From NCBI GenBank assembly GCA_963696645.1, contig CAVOKY010000013.1, positions 1 through 64,000 of the forward strand: DNA of 64,000 nucleotides. Direction: 5' to 3'. Both the position numbers and the translations under genes were made by a program. Below the pieces are notes generated by a model, which saw only the letters and a program-made list of their open reading frames with translations, was not told the DNA's origin and searched no databases. Origin of the DNA: JAMXLO01 sp963696645. Lineage in GTDB: Bacteria > Pseudomonadota > Alphaproteobacteria > Acetobacterales > Acetobacteraceae. Shown in pieces: positions 60,916-64,000 of the stretch. Every line of letters begins with the position of its first letter. The first letter of the stretch is position 1.

Positions 60916-61289
60916 TCCGCCTCCAGCAGATGCTGCACTGCTGACACCAGCGCCCGCCGCATGAACGGCTTGGGCAGGAACTCCTCGCTGCCCGGCGGTT
61001 GCTGCAGGCCACTGAGGAAAAGCACCTTCAGTTCCGGATGCAACAGCCGAGCCCGGCTCGCGAATGCGACACCATCCAGTCGCGGCATGGCAATGTCGGT
61101 GACGATCAGCGAGATGTCTGGGTGGTCAGCCAGAACCTGCAGCCCCTCCAGCCCGTCGGAAGCCTCATAGACGTGGTCGCACAGGTCCTCGAGCATGGCC
61201 ACCACGGACTCACGAACAAGTTCGTCATCGTCAACCACCATTCCGATAGGATGGCCGGAACCATTTTCTTCATGCAGAGTTGCAGCCAT
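60912..61289 (-). CDS. Single-domain response regulator 2
   Basis: A 125-residue receiver-only protein: acidic pocket VVDDDE at residues 18-23, phospho-acceptor Asp65 in IVTDIAMPRLDG, FLSGLQQPPG with the switch Ser near 93 and Lys107 in EEFLPKPFM. The N-terminus is a short polar stretch (MAATLHEENGSG). It converges with the other receiver gene, so two receivers sit tail to tail without a histidine kinase nearby. The 284-base gap to 61574 contains nothing recognisable. Confidence 0.85.
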   Translation of the reverse strand: MAATLHEENGSGHPIGMVVDDDELVRESVVAMLEDLCDHVYEASDGLEGLQVLADHPDISLIVTDIAMPRLDGVAFASRARLLHPELKVLFLSGLQQPPGSEEFLPKPFMRRALVSAVQHLLEAD

Positions 61290-61573
61290 CTGGTACCCCC
61301 AGGCTTCGCTGCCAATGTGTGACTAGAACCCCCGGCGCGTGCCACACGTTCCAGTGGAAGAAGGCTGAAGCCAATCAAAAAGACTGCGATGGTCGGAGAA
61401 TGCGACGATGTCGCAAAGTGATGAAGGGCTGCCAGCACTGCCCGCTTTGTGCTGCCGACGTCCGCCTTCGCAGCGTGCCGTCCTGATTCCCTCTACGGAC
61501 GGTGTGGAATCACAGTGCTCCGGCCCGGCTTCAGCCCATCCCGTCGCGCCGTCCGATCTTGCAGGACCTGCCA

Positions 61574-61840
61574 TCACGTCCGCGTGCGAGGCAGCGGCCG
61601 GCCATTCTGGTCATACCGGCTGGGCCAGATCGTCTGAGGCGCGACGCCAAGGGCGGTCGCCACCAGCCGTTCCATCGCCGGCCAGGACTGCTTCAATGCC
61701 TTTCCGGCGGCTGTCGGGTGATAGCCGTTGGACACCGACAACCCAGCCAGGCTGTGGCCTCGCTTCTTCAACGCCGCAAGGATATCGGCCGGGTGCCAGT
61801 CGGCGGGAAGTTCCGATGAGGTGTTCACATAATCTCTCAT
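61574..61840 (-). CDS. Ner/Nlp-type helix-turn-helix regulator
   Basis: An 88-residue protein with the Mu Ner-like DNA-binding pattern: DWHPADILAALKKRGHSLAG, LSVSNGYHPTAAGKALKQSW, ERLVATALGVAPQTIWPSRY. The second helix pair acts as recognition unit. Ner proteins of Mu-like phages and their chromosomal Nlp relatives repress from divergent promoters. AAGGATGCA precedes the ATG. It is divergent from an S24-type repressor gene at 61954, the same arrangement as phage immunity regions, though no other phage genes are visible. Confidence 0.8.
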   Translation of the reverse strand: MRDYVNTSSELPADWHPADILAALKKRGHSLAGLSVSNGYHPTAAGKALKQSWPAMERLVATALGVAPQTIWPSRYDQNGRPLPRTRT

Positions 61841-61854
61841 TGCATCCTTGCCTC

Positions 61855-61951
61855 ATTCTCTCTAGAGAATTATCTGCCGAAAAGTATTAACGTCTGCCCG
61901 CCCCAACGTCCGGAAGTAGTCGGGAACCTAGCTCAAAAGTGTCGATACTTT
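61855..61951. promoter_or_regulatory. Operator-like dyads between the divergent regulators
   Basis: The dyad ATTCTC-TCTA-GAGAAT lies at 61855-61870. The pattern AAAGT-GTCGAT-ACTTT forms a 16-base dyad at 61936-61951, and AAAGTAT recurs at 61881-61887. These flank the spaces where both divergent promoters should be, so are candidate binding sites for the Ner-like protein and the S24-type repressor. Assignments of which protein binds which site are guesses. Confidence 0.45.
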
Positions 61952-61953
61952 GA

Positions 61954-62742
61954 ATGGATCACTGCTTAATGTCACGTAGCAGAGAGGCTGTCAGACCTTC
62001 TTCCACCGGCGACCGTGTCGGAACCGACCGCGCGGCGTTCGTAGCCCGCCTGCACGCAATCCTGCGTCATTGGCCGAGTGCTGATCGCCTCGCCAGGGCG
62101 ACCGGCGTCTCCCCCTCGGCGTTCCGCAAGTGGCTCAAGGGGGAAGCCGAACCGAGCCGTGAGCGCCTTGTCGCCCTGGCCGAGGCCACCTCGGTTACCG
62201 TCGGCTGGCTTGCCATGGGCGAGGGACCAGAACCACGCTTTAAGACTGTCGGCCAACCCTCACGCGGCCGCGGCGCCGCGCCGGTGCCTGATGCCGGCGT
62301 GGACCGGCAGGCCTTCGCCGTGCTGCCCAAGCGTCCAGAGGCAGCGGCAGCCGGCCCAGAAACACCAATTGCCCCGGCCGGCAGCGAATTCCTTGCCCTC
62401 CGGCACGATTGGATTCGCACCGTGCTGGGCATCGAGCCGGACCAGCTACTCGTCGAGACCGCCATGGGAGAATCGATGCAGCCCGGCATCCAGGATGGCG
62501 ATCTGCTACTGGTCGACTCCGGCGAAACGAAGGTCCGCAGCTTTGGCGTCTATGTGATCGAGATCACCGGTGAGCGCCTGGTGAAGCGCGTCCAGCCCAG
62601 GCTGGATGGCACCCTGACGCTGATCAGCGACAATGCCGCATACGAGACCGAGCATGTGCCACCGGCCCAGGCCGGTGACGTCCACATCGTTGGTCGCGTG
62701 CTGTGGACCTGCGGCCCGGTAAGAGGATCGAGGGCTTTCTAG
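61954..62742 (+). CDS. S24-type LexA-like repressor/peptidase with N-terminal helix-turn-helix
   Basis: A 262-residue protein. The N-terminal DNA-binding part is LARATGVSPSAFRKWLKGEA near residue 50. A linker of about 50 residues rich in Gly/Ala/Pro leads to the S24 peptidase/signal-peptidase-like domain: MGESMQPGIQDGDLLLVDSG with catalytic Ser174, ERLVKRVQP with Lys211, and AGDVHIVGRVLW at the end. Self-cleavage in response to DNA damage, as in phage CI/LexA, is the family expectation. An alternative start is ATG 61969. Divergent from the Ner-like gene. Confidence 0.82.
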   Translation: MDHCLMSRSREAVRPSSTGDRVGTDRAAFVARLHAILRHWPSADRLARATGVSPSAFRKWLKGEAEPSRERLVALAEATSVTVGWLAMGEGPEPRFKTVGQPSRGRGAAPVPDAGVDRQAFAVLPKRPEAAAAGPETPIAPAGSEFLALRHDWIRTVLGIEPDQLLVETAMGESMQPGIQDGDLLLVDSGETKVRSFGVYVIEITGERLVKRVQPRLDGTLTLISDNAAYETEHVPPAQAGDVHIVGRVLWTCGPVRGSRAF

Positions 62743-62750
62743 TCCCGCGA

Positions 62751-62999
62751 TCAGCGCCAGATCGGACGGCCGAGGTTGACGTCGTGACCGCTGGTCAAGG
62801 CGCCGCCCAATGCGCCGGCGCCACCACCGATCGCAGCGCCCACCAGCGGACTGCCGCCGGTGACCGCCGCGATCGCCGCGCCGCCGCCGGCGCCGATCAG
62901 TCCGCCAGACAATGCGCGGTCACCCCGGTTGTAGCCGCATCCCGCCAGGCTCAGGACGAGCGGAACCAGAATCAGGCCAGCCGCGATGCCGCGTCGCAT
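62751..62999 (-). CDS. Glycine-zipper lipoprotein 1
   Basis: An 82-residue protein: signal peptide with lipobox (AGLILVPLVLSLAGC, Cys near 21), then ALSGGLIGAGGGAAIAAVTG and AIGGGAGALGGALTSG, with repeated GxxxG/GGxxG glycine-zipper motifs, ending GRPIWR. Such small lipoproteins sit at the outer membrane and may form oligomers. AAGGAA lies before the ATG. It has a close paralogue directly upstream at 63046. Confidence 0.8.
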   Translation of the reverse strand: MRRGIAAGLILVPLVLSLAGCGYNRGDRALSGGLIGAGGGAAIAAVTGGSPLVGAAIGGGAGALGGALTSGHDVNLGRPIWR

Positions 63000-63045
63000 G
63001 GTGGATCATTCCTTCGCTGTTCGTTGTGGAGGAACAGTTACGCCA

Positions 63046-63261
63046 TCACGGCGTGGTCAGGGCGCCGCCAACTGCGCCGACACCGCCGCCGATCAGGGCG
63101 CCGGTTGCCGGCCTCCCGCCGGTCAGCGCTGCGACACCTGCGCCGGCACCCGCACCCATCAACCCACCGGTCACCGCCCGGGTGCCGGGGTCATAGCCGC
63201 AGCCAGCCAGTATCGCCAGCAGGCTGCCCAGCGCCAGTCCAAAAGCCATCTTGCGTGCCAT
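63046..63261 (-). CDS. Glycine-zipper lipoprotein 2
   Basis: A 71-residue paralogue of the gene at 62751: lipobox ending in LLAILAGC (Cys near 20), then YDPGTRAVTGGLMGAGAGAG and ALIGGGVGAVGGALTTP. Both have CGY, RAxxGGL and the double glycine-zipper, showing a tandem duplication. The ATG at 63261 (MARKMAFGLALG) is preferred over weaker upstream starts, with GGGAGAAT before it. It lies 46 bases upstream of its paralogue on the same strand. Confidence 0.8.
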   Translation of the reverse strand: MARKMAFGLALGSLLAILAGCGYDPGTRAVTGGLMGAGAGAGVAALTGGRPATGALIGGGVGAVGGALTTP

Positions 63262-63452
63262 CACCAAATTCTCCCGCTGTCTGCAATGTTCGACGCGTCC
63301 CCTCCGGGCACCTACGATATTCTCTGCCGCGAAGGAGATCGCGTGTCCGGAATGCGGCGATCCTGGGGCGTACGCTTCAACCTCTTGTTAACGTCGGTAA
63401 GGCGGTCTAAGCCCACCGCCTTCCAGCCATTACACCCAGAGGCCCAATTTTG

Positions 63453-64000
63453 ATGTTCTCGCGGATGCTCGGCTTCATGTCCGCCGACATGGCCATCGAC
63501 CTCGGCACCGCCAACACGCTGGTCTATGTCAAAGGCCGCGGGATCGTGCTGGCGGAGCCCTCGGTTGTCGCCATCGCCGATGTCCGGGGCAAAAAACAGG
63601 TGGTCGCGGTGGGCGAGGAGGCCAAGATGATGCTCGGCCGGACGCCCGGTTACATCACCGCGAGCCGGCCGCTGCGCGACGGCGTCATCGCCGATTTCGA
63701 AGTCGCCGAGGAGATGATCAAGCATTTCATCCGCAAGGTGCATAACCGGCGTGGGTTTGCCTCGCCGTTGATCATCGTCTGCGTGCCTTCGGGATCCACC
63801 GCGGTTGAACGCCGTGCCATCCAGGAAAGCGCGGAAAGCGCCGGCGCGCGCAAGGTGGCGCTGATCGAGGAACCGATGGCAGCGGCGATCGGCGCAGGTC
63901 TGCCGGTGACTGAGCCATCCGGCTCGATGGTGGTGGATATCGGCGGCGGCACCACGGAAGTGGCGGTTATCTCGCTGGGCGGCATCGTCTATTCGCGCAG
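63453..64000 (+). CDS. mreB: Rod-shape-determining protein MreB (partial, runs off the window)
   Basis: The first 182 residues of MreB, an actin-like filament protein. The start MFSRMLGFMSADMAIDLGTA, then the phosphate-1 loop DLGTANTLVYVKGRGIVLAE, VAVGEEAKMMLGRTPG, SRPLRDGVIADFEVAEEMIK, VCVPSGSTAVERRA and the phosphate-2 loop VVDIGGGTTEVAVISLGG match the family. MreB organises lateral cell-wall synthesis with MreCD, which probably lie beyond the right edge. AGAGG lies 11 bases before the ATG. The gene is truncated by the window end, not by mutation. Confidence 0.95.
   Translation, partial: MFSRMLGFMSADMAIDLGTANTLVYVKGRGIVLAEPSVVAIADVRGKKQVVAVGEEAKMMLGRTPGYITASRPLRDGVIADFEVAEEMIKHFIRKVHNRRGFASPLIIVCVPSGSTAVERRAIQESAESAGARKVALIEEPMAAAIGAGLPVTEPSGSMVVDIGGGTTEVAVISLGGIVYSR

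Overview
The window reads as chromosomal DNA of a GC-rich, free-living alphaproteobacterium, most likely Rhodospirillales/Acetobacteraceae. The evidence is the rpmI-rplT-pheS-pheT operon, the trpB-trpA-accD-folC order, a UPF0262 gene, a phasin, the methylcitrate genes prpD/prpC, a PEP-CTERM protein, lipoproteins and mreB at the right edge. The family assignment is inference. No rRNA, tRNA or CRISPR array was seen.

Layout. 0-10 kb: a glycosyltransferase, lepA, a glutamine-synthetase-family enzyme, a peptidoglycan-binding lipoprotein and the pheTS/rplT/rpmI operon. 10-14 kb: a stand-alone DHFR/RibD-like reductase, a membrane-anchored Ser/Thr kinase with a DUF4384-type C-terminus, and an OmpA-like lipoprotein. 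14-27 kb: a catabolic region with a BadH-like and a second SDR, an alpha/beta hydrolase-fold protein, two flavin-dependent monooxygenases, an enoyl-CoA hydratase, two thiolases, a frameshifted FAH-family gene, an acyl-CoA ligase, the wreck of a second acyl-CoA ligase, and a MazEF-like toxin-antitoxin pair. 27.3-33.4 kb: a tight same-strand run of RibD-like reductase, zinc-less MDR dehydrogenase, divergent pterin-synthase-like protein, glycosyltransferase, methyltransferase, otnK and otnC. This is the best candidate for an undescribed pathway. 33-41.7 kb: a histone-like Lys/Ala protein, prpC/prpD, and a hydantoinase-like, carbamoylase and racemase set with two related micro-proteins. 41.8-51.4 kb: DUF983, UPF0262, mtnA, a DUF2272 lipoprotein, a DUF779/aldehyde dehydrogenase pair, then folC, accD, trpA (frameshifted) and trpB. 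51.6-55.8 kb: an AT-richer seven-repeat beta-propeller protein, an IS1380-family element and gene-poor DNA. 55.8-64 kb: phasin, TauD-type dioxygenase, Rieske oxygenase, PEP-CTERM protein, a beta-hydroxyacid dehydrogenase, two response regulators, a divergent Ner-like/S24 repressor pair, two glycine-zipper lipoproteins and the start of mreB.

Intergenic gaps hold several recurring palindromic families. These are the TCATTGCGAGGAGC type (four copies), the ATGGCCGGGAC type (four copies), a composite AT-rich double hairpin found only between two convergent gene pairs, and a CCCCTCCC inverted repeat. Three genes (the FAH gene, trpA and the transposase) each carry an apparent one-base indel. That pattern could be real decay or residual sequencing error, and trpA in particular argues for checking the raw reads.
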